The notes below the pieces were generated by a model. The model saw only the letters and a list, made by a program, of their open reading frames with translations. It did no database searches and was not told the DNA's origin. Positions 7,922-18,315 of a stretch of DNA of 26,455 nt are shown here, in pieces. The DNA is taken from NCBI GenBank assembly GCA_049644325.1, contig JBARRR010000011.1, forward strand, positions 1 through 26,455, read 5' to 3'. The translations under genes and the position numbers were made by a program. The DNA comes from DASZHA01 sp049644325 (GTDB taxonomy: Bacteria; Chloroflexota; Dormibacteria; DASZGP01). The first letter of the stretch is position 1, and every line of letters begins with the position of its first letter.

Positions 7922-8675
7922 CGGCACGAGCAACGGCGCGGTGCTGAGCGCCGATGGCGTGACCAAGTCCTACCGGATCTCGACCGCGCCGCACACCGTC
8001 GTCGACCGCGTGACCCTCTCCGTCCACCATGGTGAGCTGGTCGCCGTGATGGGGCCCTCCGGATGCGGCAAGAGCACCCTGCTGCACCTGCTCGCCGGGC
8101 TGGAGCCCGTGGACAGCGGCCGGGTCGTGATCAACGGCCAGGACCTGACCAAGATGGACGAGCGCGGCCGCACCATCTTCCGGCGCGAGAACATCGGCTT
8201 CGTTTTCCAGTTCTTCAACCTGGTGCCCAACCTCACCGCGGCCGAGAACATCTCCCTGCCGCTGCGGATTGCGGGTGCGCGCAGCTCGTACTTCGACAGG
8301 GTCTCCGACCTGATGCGGGACCTCAACCTGCGGGGCCTCCAGGGCCACCGGCCGGACGAGATCTCAGGCGGCGAGCAGCAGCGCGTGGCCATCGCCCGGG
8401 CGCTCCTGATGAAGCCGTCCGTGATCATGGCCGACGAGCCCACCGGCAACCTTGACTTCACCACCGGGAACGAGGTGCTGGAGCTGCTCTGGGCCCGATG
8501 CGCCAACGACGGTGAGACCGCCATCATCGCCACCCATGACGCCCGGGCAGCGGCGTACGCCGACCGCGTCCTGGTGATGCGCGACGGCCAGATCATCGAG
8601 ACCATCGAACTCGGACGCCGGGAGGATCACAATGCGGCTCCTCTTATCTCTCGCCTGGCGAAACTCGGCCTCTAG
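7914..8675 (+). CDS. ABC transporter ATP-binding protein (MacB/LolD type)
   Basis: This 253-residue ATPase belongs to the group that pairs with FtsX-fold permeases. Walker A GPSGCGKST is at residues 47-55, Q-loop Gln99, signature SGGEQ at 151-155, Walker B with VIMADEPTGNLD from about 170, and the switch His at 208. It would energise the permease encoded next. Systems of this type often act as mechanotransmitters or export lipoproteins, peptides or antibiotics, and the substrate cannot be read from sequence. The ATG overlaps the CAP gene by 8 bp and the 3' end overlaps the permease gene by 44 bp. Confidence 0.92.
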   Translation: MSDGTSNGAVLSADGVTKSYRISTAPHTVVDRVTLSVHHGELVAVMGPSGCGKSTLLHLLAGLEPVDSGRVVINGQDLTKMDERGRTIFRRENIGFVFQFFNLVPNLTAAENISLPLRIAGARSSYFDRVSDLMRDLNLRGLQGHRPDEISGGEQQRVAIARALLMKPSVIMADEPTGNLDFTTGNEVLELLWARCANDGETAIIATHDARAAAYADRVLVMRDGQIIETIELGRREDHNAAPLISRLAKLGL

Positions 8676-11181
8676 GCTAGAGCGCTCCATCCTCACCGTC
8701 ACGGCGGTGGCGTTGGGCGTCGGCCTCATCCTCGGCACCAGCCTGACGGCGGCGGCGCTGCAAGAGCAGCTGCGCCAGGCCACCAGGTCCCTGATCGGCA
8801 ACACCGACGCCGAGGTCTTCGCCTTCTCCGAGAAGGGCTTCAGCCAGGGAATGGTGGACGTGGTCAGCAAGCTGCCCCAGGTGTCGGCGGCCGCCCCGGT
8901 GGTGTCCAAGCGCCTTAGCGGCGTGGCCAACGGCAAGACCGTGTCGTTCCAGATGCTGGGCATCGACCCCGTCGCCGAGCAGCGGCTGCATCCATACGAC
9001 GTGTCGGCGGGCATCGACATCGGCACGGCCGACAAAGGCGCCGTGTTGCTGGACGACAAATGGGCGCAGGGCAACGGGGTCGGAGTTGGCGGCAAGCTGA
9101 CCCTGTTCACCGCCAGCGGTCCCGACGAGTACACCGTAAAAGGCCTGGTCAAGAACAGCTCGTTCTCACAGAGCTCGTTCGGCCCGGTTGTCTTCGTGCC
9201 CCTGGCCCAGGCCCAGAAGGCCTTCAGCCTCGGCGCGCGGGTCACCCAGGTCAGTGTCGCGCTCAAGTCCAGCTGCCCGGGCTCGTACACCGACTGCACC
9301 TACGGACCCTTCCGCCAGGACCTGCGCGGCAAGGCCACCGAGGAGTACACCGTTCGCGACAACCGCGCCTTTGTCGGCGGCCAGCGTGACCCGTACCTCG
9401 AGATCCAGCCGGTGCTGGTCTTCTTCGCCATCATGGCGCTCGGCATCGGCCTCTTCCTGATCTACAACAACATGGCGGTCACCGTGATGGAGCGCCGGCG
9501 GGAGATAGGGCTGCTGCGGGCGGCGGGGGCCACACCGGGGTGGATCCGGGCCCTCTTCCTGGTCCAGGCGGCCATCCTGGGGGTGATCGGGACGGCGCTG
9601 GGACTTGGCCTCGGGCTCCTGATCGCGCGTCAGCTGATCGAGTACCTGCGCGGCGCCAGCGGTCAGCCGGGGCTCCAGTTCGTCTTCGACCCTCAGGCCT
9701 TTGCCCTGGTGGCTCTGCTGGGGGTCGTGGCCACCGTCATCTGCGCAATACTGCCCGCCACCCGGGCCATGGGGGTGGCCCCCCTGGAGGCGATCCGGCC
9801 CGAGGCAGGGGTCAGGGTGGAGCGAGCCCGCCGCCAATTCATAGCCATCGGGGCGATCCTGCTGCTGGTCGGGCTGGGACTGCTGGTCTCGGTCTACCAG
9901 TCGCGCGGGACGGACTCCGCCCTCACCGGCACGCGCCTGGGCCTGGCTGCCGCCGCCATGGTGGCGATCTTTGTCGGCACCCTGATGCTGACGCCGCTGA
10001 TCCTCAGGCCCCTGTCCTGGGTCCTGAGCCGACCCTTCCAGGCGATCCTGCCGATCGAGACCCGGCTGGCTCGCAACACCATCATCCGGCGACCCAATCG
10101 CAGCTCCCTGACGATCGCGGGGCTGCTGGTCAGCACCGCACTGGTGGTCGCCGTGGCCGGGCTCAGCCAGGGGGCTGAGGGGGCCGGGGACGCCTGGGTC
10201 AACAGCCTCTTCGTTTCCGACAACCTGATCGTCTCGCCCGTCCACCAGGGGGAGCAGATCCGCCAGGAGATCAACAAGGTCGAGGGCGTGCGAGCCACCT
10301 CACCGGTCAACTTCCTGACCGTCAAGTCCGGTGACCGGGCGCTCAACCTGGCTGCCATCGATCCCCTCGACTACGCCTCGCGACAGCGCTTCCAGTTCGT
10401 CGATGGAAGTGGCGCCGGGCCCTTTACCGAGATCGAGAACAGCCGCGCCCTCTTCCTGCCGACCAACATTGCCAGCGCCCGCAACCTAAAGGTCGGTGAC
10501 CTGGTGCCGCTCACCGGGTCGGTGGGCGACGTGAACTACCGGGTGGCGGCAATCGTGCAGCATGCATTGCCCTCGCCGGGCGGGGACGAGACCGCGATCA
10601 TCTCGCTGGCCAACGGCCGCCAGGATTTCGGCACCGACGGCTTCAACGTCCTCCAGGTGGTGCCCACCGACAACCCGCCGACGGGCTTCATGGTCGCACT
10701 CGACACGGCCGCCCAGAAGTACGGGATGCAGCTGGAGTCGGTTGCGGACGTCCGCGCCGGCGTTCGCAAGGGCCTCGACCAGCTGCTGGTCCTGCTGGCC
10801 AGCATCGGCCTTGTGGGCGTCATCCTCGGGCTGCTCTCGGTGGCGACCACGATTCTTCTCAACATCAGCGAGTCGGGCCGCGAGCTGGCCCTGCTGCGCT
10901 CGGTGGGGGCGACCCGAGCCCAGGTGCGCAACATCATCCTCGCCGAGTCCGGCCTCTTCGGGCTCTTCGGGGCTCTGATGGGGACCGGGGTCGGCCTGCT
11001 GCTGGTCGCCCTGATGGTGCGCGCCGGCTCCAGCCTCGGTTTCCAGCCCACGTACGTCGCTCCCTGGAACGTGATCGTCGCCGTCGTCCTGATCGCGACC
11101 GTCGGAAGCCTGCTGGCGGTCATCCTGCCGGCCCGGCGCGCATCTCGCGCCTCGGTGGTGGCCAGCCTGCGCTATGAGTAA
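8632..11181 (+). CDS. ABC transporter permease with two FtsX domains
   Basis: This is an 849-residue membrane protein with a MacB/FtsX-like duplicated layout. A membrane helix near residues 22-45 precedes a large extracytoplasmic domain and a first FtsX domain of three helices (about 260-385). Further helices lie around 405-425, 440-465 and 490-510. A second extracytoplasmic domain follows. The second FtsX domain (about 720-849) ends with the characteristic PARRASRASVVASLRYE tail. About 10 membrane helices are predicted by eye. A GGAGG Shine-Dalgarno lies 6 nt before the ATG, inside the ATPase gene, which decides this start despite the 44-bp overlap. Single-chain double permeases like this are common in high-GC Gram-positive-type bacteria. 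The substrate is unknown. Confidence 0.92.
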   Translation: MRLLLSLAWRNSASRLERSILTVTAVALGVGLILGTSLTAAALQEQLRQATRSLIGNTDAEVFAFSEKGFSQGMVDVVSKLPQVSAAAPVVSKRLSGVANGKTVSFQMLGIDPVAEQRLHPYDVSAGIDIGTADKGAVLLDDKWAQGNGVGVGGKLTLFTASGPDEYTVKGLVKNSSFSQSSFGPVVFVPLAQAQKAFSLGARVTQVSVALKSSCPGSYTDCTYGPFRQDLRGKATEEYTVRDNRAFVGGQRDPYLEIQPVLVFFAIMALGIGLFLIYNNMAVTVMERRREIGLLRAAGATPGWIRALFLVQAAILGVIGTALGLGLGLLIARQLIEYLRGASGQPGLQFVFDPQAFALVALLGVVATVICAILPATRAMGVAPLEAIRPEAGVRVERARRQFIAIGAILLLVGLGLLVSVYQSRGTDSALTGTRLGLAAAAMVAIFVGTLMLTPLILRPLSWVLSRPFQAILPIETRLARNTIIRRPNRSSLTIAGLLVSTALVVAVAGLSQGAEGAGDAWVNSLFVSDNLIVSPVHQGEQIRQEINKVEGVRATSPVNFLTVKSGDRALNLAAIDPLDYASRQRFQFVDGSGAGPFTEIENSRALFLPTNIASARNLKVGDLVPLTGSVGDVNYRVAAIVQHALPSPGGDETAIISLANGRQDFGTDGFNVLQVVPTDNPPTGFMVALDTAAQKYGMQLESVADVRAGVRKGLDQLLVLLASIGLVGVILGLLSVATTILLNISESGRELALLRSVGATRAQVRNIILAESGLFGLFGALMGTGVGLLLVALMVRAGSSLGFQPTYVAPWNVIVAVVLIATVGSLLAVILPARRASRASVVASLRYE

Positions 11182-11190
11182 GGAGACGCG

Positions 11191-11529
11191 TTGAACCTAG
11201 TCATCCACGCCCACGACATGCCGCTCCCGGCCACGATTCGCTCCTACGCCGAAGCCAAGGTGCGTCGCCTCGATCACCACTTCGACCGCATCATCGACGC
11301 CCGCCTGGAGTTTGACCTGCCGGCTCGCAAGAGCCTCAACCCGCCCAAGCAGGCGGAGCTCCTGGTCCACGTCCAGGGCCGTGTGCTCAAGGGCCGGGCC
11401 ACCGCGCCCCACCTCCAGGAGGTGGTCGACGCGGTGGTCGACAAGCTCGACCAGCAGCTGCGAAAACGCAAGGAGCGGATCAAGTCCCACCGGGATCCGC
11501 ATGCGGGGGGCAAGCCTGGCCGCCAGTGA
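11191..11529 (+). CDS. hpf: Ribosome hibernation-promoting factor, short form (HPF/RaiA)
   Basis: A 112-residue protein of the HPF/YfiA (sigma-54 modulation) family, which binds the decoding region of the 30S subunit and silences ribosomes under starvation. The N-terminal MNLVIHAHDMPLPATIRSYAEAKVRRLDHHFD, the middle strands (ARLEFDLP, AELLVHVQG) and the helix DAVVDKLDQQLRKRKERIKSH follow the family pattern. It lacks the C-terminal dimerisation domain of long HPF. The start is TTG, supported by TAAGGAG 5 nt upstream, which overlaps the permease stop codon. It sits just before secA, a neighbourhood often seen for hpf in Gram-positive-type genomes. Confidence 0.88.
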   Translation: MNLVIHAHDMPLPATIRSYAEAKVRRLDHHFDRIIDARLEFDLPARKSLNPPKQAELLVHVQGRVLKGRATAPHLQEVVDAVVDKLDQQLRKRKERIKSHRDPHAGGKPGRQ

Positions 11530-11565
11530 TGCGCTGGCCCGTGAATAGCCTCGGCCGGCGGCGGG

Positions 11566-11571
11566 TAGATT
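11566..11571 (+). promoter_or_regulatory. Candidate leaderless -10 box for secA
   Basis: TAGATT is followed by 7 nt and then the secA ATG. No Shine-Dalgarno is present near the start. Transcription would begin at or within a base of the ATG. Confidence 0.4.
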
Positions 11572-11578
11572 TGTATAC

Positions 11579-14375
<2,797 letters not shown>

Positions 14376-14380
<5 letters not shown>

Positions 14381-14392
14381 CCCGGCGCTAGC
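14376..14392. terminator. GCTAGC-N5-GCTAGC hairpin between convergent genes
   Basis: Two copies of the palindrome GCTAGC, separated by CCGGC, can pair as a 6-bp stem with a 5-nt loop on either strand. The secA stop is in the left arm and the stop of the minus-strand glycosyltransferase is in the right arm. It could be a bidirectional transcription end or RNA-stabilising element. There is no T-tract, so the role is inferred only from position. Confidence 0.3.
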
Positions 14393-15665
14393 CGTCTGAC
14401 GCGGCATCCCGCTGGCGCCTGAGGCGCAGGACATCGAGGCACGCCAGCCAGAGCAGGCCAGCGCCGACAACGTTGAGGCTGGTCAGGGTGATGAAGAGGG
14501 CGGTACCAAGCGGGGTCTGGGTGCCGATGTTGAACACGAGTAGCAGGCCGTCGGCGTAGATCCAGACCAGCGGGTAGGAGGCCACCGCCAGCCACCAGGC
14601 GCGGCTGCCGGCCACCAGTGTGGGGCCCAGGAGCGCGTACACCAGTAGCTCGTTCATCAGGTGATAGTTCCAGGTGATGCTCGAAACCACCGGCAGGACC
14701 GCGAGGAAGGCGGCGAAAACAGCGGCGCGAGAACGGGCGCCGTCGAGCCGCAGCGAGGCCACCCAGGTGATACCGACCCCGACCAGGGTCACGATCACGG
14801 TGAACACGCTGGAGCCGATGAAGACCCGGCCGGCGACGATCTCCTGCACCCGCTCAACGACCCCGGGCAAGGAGACATTGGAGGAGATGCCGGTGCCCGC
14901 CGAGATCCGCGGGAGGACCTCGGTGAAGTACTCGATGGTGGCGGGTGTGAGCAGGTAGAGGCCGGCCAGCAGGAGAAGCCCGGTCAGCCCCATCACGACA
15001 ATGCCCCATGGCCGGGCCAGGTCGCGGCGGCTACGGAGGAGCATGGGCGCCATCGCCACCGGGGAAACCCGCAGCACGGAAGCCAGGCCCAATCCCAGGC
15101 CGCCGCCGGCCTGCTGACCACGGACGAAGAACCAAGCAGCCGCCGTCAGCACCAGGAGCAGCAGCGCCCCGATCTGAGCGGCGTGCAGGTTCTGGTAGAC
15201 GGGGAGGAAGAACAGCGACGCCGCCAGGAGCAGGGGCGCCGCGCCGCGGGGAAGCCAGGGCCTGACGGTGCGGTAGGCGACCACCGCGCTGGCGCCCAGC
15301 ATCAGGTGGCTGAGGAGCAGCCAGGCCTGGGCCGCGGTGGCCACCGGCAGCAGCGCCAGCGGCCGCAGCAGCTCGGCGAACAGGGTGGGGTAGATGTAGC
15401 CGCCGAGGCACCAGTGGGCCGCCGGACAGTTGGAGATGAACGCGGTGTAGGGGTCGCCGCCCTGGTTGAGGGCCACGGCGGCGTTGTAGAACTCGGGGAA
15501 GTCCTGCAAGGGGAGCTCCGTGCGGATGATGACCAGCTGGAAACCCGCGCGAGCGACGTAGAGGATCACGCCACACACACACACCAGGTAGGCCAGCCGC
15601 CAGCGAGTGCGAAGCCAGTGCCGGAGGGCGGTCTCGGGGACCGCGGGGGCGGCGGCGACGGGCAT
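14388..15665 (-). CDS. GT87/DUF2029-type polytopic glycosyltransferase
   Basis: A 425-residue membrane protein with about ten hydrophobic helices. An acidic motif follows the first helix (LQDFPEFYNAAVALNQGGDPY; Asp55 is the likely catalytic acid), and a Tyr-Pro motif (YIYPTLFAELLRPLALLP) follows. This is the arrangement of GT-C glycosyltransferases of family GT87, which use polyprenyl-phosphate sugars at the outer membrane face, for example in mannolipid synthesis. The ATG at 15665 was chosen because TATCCT ends 6 nt before it. The in-frame GTG at 15671 directly abuts that hexamer and would lie upstream of the transcript start. The gene diverges from prfB and converges on secA. Acceptor and sugar are unknown. 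Confidence 0.8.
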   Translation of the reverse strand: MPVAAAPAVPETALRHWLRTRWRLAYLVCVCGVILYVARAGFQLVIIRTELPLQDFPEFYNAAVALNQGGDPYTAFISNCPAAHWCLGGYIYPTLFAELLRPLALLPVATAAQAWLLLSHLMLGASAVVAYRTVRPWLPRGAAPLLLAASLFFLPVYQNLHAAQIGALLLLVLTAAAWFFVRGQQAGGGLGLGLASVLRVSPVAMAPMLLRSRRDLARPWGIVVMGLTGLLLLAGLYLLTPATIEYFTEVLPRISAGTGISSNVSLPGVVERVQEIVAGRVFIGSSVFTVIVTLVGVGITWVASLRLDGARSRAAVFAAFLAVLPVVSSITWNYHLMNELLVYALLGPTLVAGSRAWWLAVASYPLVWIYADGLLLVFNIGTQTPLGTALFITLTSLNVVGAGLLWLACLDVLRLRRQRDAASDG

Positions 15666-15671
15666 CCGCAC

Positions 15672-15677
15672 AGGATA
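15672..15677 (-). promoter_or_regulatory. Candidate leaderless -10 box for the first GT87 gene
   Basis: On the minus strand TATCCT is followed by 6 nt and the ATG at 15665. There is no Shine-Dalgarno. It shares a very short divergent region with the prfB promoter. Confidence 0.38.
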
Positions 15678-15699
15678 GCCGAGGCGAAGTTCAGCCCCC

Positions 15700-15705
15700 T
15701 ATACT
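15700..15705 (+). promoter_or_regulatory. Candidate leaderless -10 box for prfB
   Basis: TATACT, one mismatch from the TATAAT consensus, lies 7 nt before the prfB ATG. No Shine-Dalgarno precedes the ATG. No clear -35 is visible. Confidence 0.48.
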
Positions 15706-15712
15706 CGGCGCC

Positions 15713-16889
15713 ATGAGCGCGGATAAGACCCCCAAGGCCGCCACCGCCCCGACTCCGGCACTGGAGCCGGCGGCTGTGCGCGCCACCGCCGACGAGATCT
15801 ACGGCCGGGTCCAGCAGCTCAAGGAGCATCTTTGACCTAGCCGGTCTCAAGCACCGGCTGGAGGAGGTGGAGCCGCTGCTCAGCGCCCCCGACCTCTGGG
15901 ACGACCAGGCTGAGGCGCAAAGGCTGGGCCAGGAGGCCGCCGGGCTCCGGACGCGCATCGACATGATCGAAGCGCTGGACCGCGACTCGCGATCCGCGGT
16001 TGAGATGCTGGAGCTGCTGGAGTCAGAGCCGGACGCCGGCCTGCTGGCGGAGGTCGCCGCGGACGTCAACCGGCTGGCGGCAGACCTCGACCAGCGCGAG
16101 GTCGACCTCCTCTTCAGTCACCCGTACGCCGGCCGGCCGGCGCTGCTCTCGCTGTCGGCGGGCGCCGGCGGGGTCGACGCCCAGGACTGGGCTGAGATCC
16201 TGCAGCAGATGTACACCCGGTGGGCCCAGCGCCACGGCTTCAAGGTCGAGGTCCTCGACGTGACCCCGGGCGACGAGGCCGGCATCAAGGGCGCCACATT
16301 GGTGATCTCAGGCGAGAACGCGTACGGCTGGCTGCGCAGCGAGCACGGCATCCACCGCCTGGTCCGACTCTCGCCCTTCGACTCGGCCCACCGCCGTCAC
16401 ACCTCGTTCGCCCGGGTTGAGGTGGTGCCCGAGCTGGACGAGGTCAGTGGCGAGGATTTCGCAATCGACGACAAGGACCTGCGAATCGACACCTACCGCG
16501 CCAGCGGCGCGGGTGGCCAGCACGTCAACAAGACCAGCTCGGCGGTGCGGATCACCCATCTGCCCACCGGCATCGTGGTCGCGGTACAGAACGAGCGCTC
16601 CCAGCACCAGAACCGCGACGTGGCCATGAAGATCCTGCGCAGCAAGCTGGTGGCGCTCGCCGAGGAGCAGCACCTGGAGCATGTCCAGGAGCTGAAGGGC
16701 GAGCACGTCAAGGCTGAGTGGGGCAGCCAGGTCCGCTCCTACGTGCTCCAGCCCTACACCCAGGTCAAGGACCATCGCACCGGCTTCGAGGTCGGCAACG
16801 CCCAGGCTGTCCTCGAAGGGGACCTCGACGGTCTGATGGGGGCGTTCATGAAGGCCGAGGCGGCCGCCGCGGAGTCGAGCTCGGCCTAG
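15713..16889 (+). CDS. prfB: Peptide chain release factor 2, with programmed +1 frameshift
   Basis: RF2 reads UGA and UAA stop codons. Forty codons from the ATG lead to an in-frame TGA at 15833-15835. A +1 shift on CTT (skipping T15833) continues into the rest of the gene, giving about 391 residues joined from 15713-15832 and 15834-16889. After the join the protein shows the RF2 coiled-coil domain and LSPFDSAHRRHTSF with the stop-recognising SPF tripeptide. The GGQ peptidyl-hydrolysis motif is in SGAGGQHVNKTSSAVRI, followed by the NERSQHQNRD segment. The TGA is therefore regulatory, since low RF2 favours the shift. The 3' end overlaps the convergent second glycosyltransferase gene by 4 bp. 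Confidence 0.97.
15821..15836 (+). promoter_or_regulatory. RF2 programmed +1 frameshift site
   Basis: The elements are an internal Shine-Dalgarno-like AAGGAG, a 3-nt spacer CAT, the slippery codon CTT, the stop TGA and a following C. The layout and spacing equal the E. coli prfB site (AGGGGG-TAT-CTT-TGA-C). In the 0 frame translation ends at TGA; in the +1 frame it resumes at GAC for Asp. Confidence 0.95.
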
Positions 16890-18157
16890 GCGGTCGCGGG
16901 CTGCGTCGCCGGTGCGGTGGCGCGGCTGGCATGGCCGGCGGCGATCGCCACCGCCGCCAGGGTCAGGGCATTGAGCCCCGCGGCGAAGCTCCAGGGGGTG
17001 TCGAGGCTTCCGGTCACCGCGACCACCGCCAGGACAACCGCCACGTTGAGCACCGGGGCCAGGGCCCAGAGCAGCAGCACGCCGCGGTTGAGGCCGGTGA
17101 GGGGTAGAGCACAGAGAACCAGCAGCGGCGCCGCCATCAGGACCAGGTCGTAGGTGTGGATGTAGGGCGCCACCGCCAGGGCGGCGGCGGTGAGGAGAGC
17201 CAGGCCAAGCGGCGCCCGGTCGCCGCTCACGCCCAGCGAGCCCCCCCGCCCGGCCCAGACGAGGACGCCGGTCACCAGGGCCACGGCGACGCCGCCCGCG
17301 GCCAGCGGTCCGAGGAAGAAGAAGGGCGCCGACAACCCGGCCAGGAAGCGCTGCTGGATCACCGCGGTCTGGTTGGCGTTGATGGTGGCGCTGAAGTCGA
17401 CCAGCGAGCGCAGCCAGGCCGCGGTTCCACCGGCGCCGCCGGTCACCACACAGGCGCCGGCAAAGGCCAACGTTCCCAGCGCCAGCCCGGCCAGCATCGG
17501 GCGCCAACGAGCACGCTCGGCGGCCAGCAGCGCCACCGCGACCGGCACCCCCACGGGTGGCTTGATCCAGCACGCGGCCAGCAGCATCCCCGCCAGTAGG
17601 GGACGGCCCCGACGCGAGGCGAACAACGCGCCTCCCCAGGACAGCAGCAGCAGGGTGGCGGGGTTGCCGCTGCTGAGCACCGTCAGCATGGGCAGCGAGA
17701 ATACGAAGAAGAGCCGTGGCAGCCAGCGTCCGCGCCAGTCGAGGGCGGACAGGATGAGCTCGAAGCCGGTCAACCCGGCGACCAGGGCCAGCAGGGAAAC
17801 GGCCACCAGGAAGCCGAAGTCGCCAAGCGGCGCCAGGGCCATGAAGGCCCGGGTCATCACCGGCGGGTAGTGGTACTCATTGGGCGAGAGTGAGTCACGG
17901 CCGTTACCGGCCGCTCGCGCCTCGGCGTTGAGCTGACCCTCGACCGCGGCCAGGCGGCCGAAGTCATAGGGGTTGTCACCGGTGGAAGCCAGTCGGGCGG
18001 CGGCGTAGAAGACGCGGCTGTCATTGCCCGCCTGGGACCAGAAGACCGGCGATAGCTGCCATGTGCCGTAGACCACGCAGATCACCAGGCAGGCGGCGGT
18101 GAGCAATCCTGGAGTCCACGCCAATCGGTTGATGGCGGGCGTATTGGGGGGCGGCAC
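16886..18157 (-). CDS. GT87/DUF2029-type polytopic glycosyltransferase (second copy)
   Basis: This is a 423-residue membrane protein of the same general type as the one at 14388-15665 but clearly divergent. It has the first helix, then NDSRVFYAAARLASTGDNPYDF with Asp46 as probable catalytic acid. HYPPVMTRAF and a GNPATLLLL helix with a downstream WIKPP motif follow; these are typical of GT87. About ten further helices follow, and the C-terminus is Ala/Thr-rich. The frame stays open upstream to 18307, but GTG at 18157 was chosen because TACAAT lies 6 nt before it, the first helix follows at once, and a longer version would cross the ftsE promoter. Substrate unknown; probably cell-envelope glycan or lipid synthesis. 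Confidence 0.8.
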   Translation of the reverse strand: MPPPNTPAINRLAWTPGLLTAACLVICVVYGTWQLSPVFWSQAGNDSRVFYAAARLASTGDNPYDFGRLAAVEGQLNAEARAAGNGRDSLSPNEYHYPPVMTRAFMALAPLGDFGFLVAVSLLALVAGLTGFELILSALDWRGRWLPRLFFVFSLPMLTVLSSGNPATLLLLSWGGALFASRRGRPLLAGMLLAACWIKPPVGVPVAVALLAAERARWRPMLAGLALGTLAFAGACVVTGGAGGTAAWLRSLVDFSATINANQTAVIQQRFLAGLSAPFFFLGPLAAGGVAVALVTGVLVWAGRGGSLGVSGDRAPLGLALLTAAALAVAPYIHTYDLVLMAAPLLVLCALPLTGLNRGVLLLWALAPVLNVAVVLAVVAVTGSLDTPWSFAAGLNALTLAAVAIAAGHASRATAPATQPATA

Positions 18158-18163
18158 GGGCCC

Positions 18164-18169
18164 ATTGTA
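18164..18169 (-). promoter_or_regulatory. Candidate leaderless -10 box for the second GT87 gene
   Basis: On the minus strand TACAAT is followed by GGGCCC and then the GTG start at 18157. There is no Shine-Dalgarno. The match to TATAAT is 5 of 6. Confidence 0.42.
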
Positions 18170-18251
18170 TGGGGAGGCAGACGTCCTTCCCGGGCCTGTT
18201 ACAAGTCCGTTCGAAAGGCGCCCAATTCCTACTGGGGCTCGAATTTGGCGA

Positions 18252-18260
18252 TGGTATAGT
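18252..18260 (+). promoter_or_regulatory. Extended -10 promoter for the ftsEX operon
   Basis: TGG-TATAGT is an extended -10 (TGN plus a 5-of-6 TATAAT match) about 55 nt before the ftsE start. Transcription would start near 18267 and leave a leader of about 49 nt with GGAGA just before the start codon. No good -35 is seen, which is common with extended -10 elements. Confidence 0.45.
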
Positions 18261-18315
18261 AACCACGTCCTGAAGGGGGGCCCATCCCAGGCCTGCGAAG
18301 GTCCCAACGGAGATT

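Noticed and set aside
14661..15716. A 351-codon plus-strand frame opposite the first GT87 gene
   Set aside because: The predicted product is Gly/Asp/Gln/Glu/His-rich and hydrophilic throughout. The minus strand encodes a coherent multi-helix membrane enzyme.
15833..15835. prfB as a pseudogene because of an in-frame TGA
   Set aside because: The TGA sits in a perfect RF2 frameshift context and the downstream protein is complete.
18158..18307. A 50-residue N-terminal extension of the second GT87 protein
   Set aside because: The extension lacks conserved features, crosses the likely ftsE promoter, and a TACAAT-N6-GTG start fits better at 18157.
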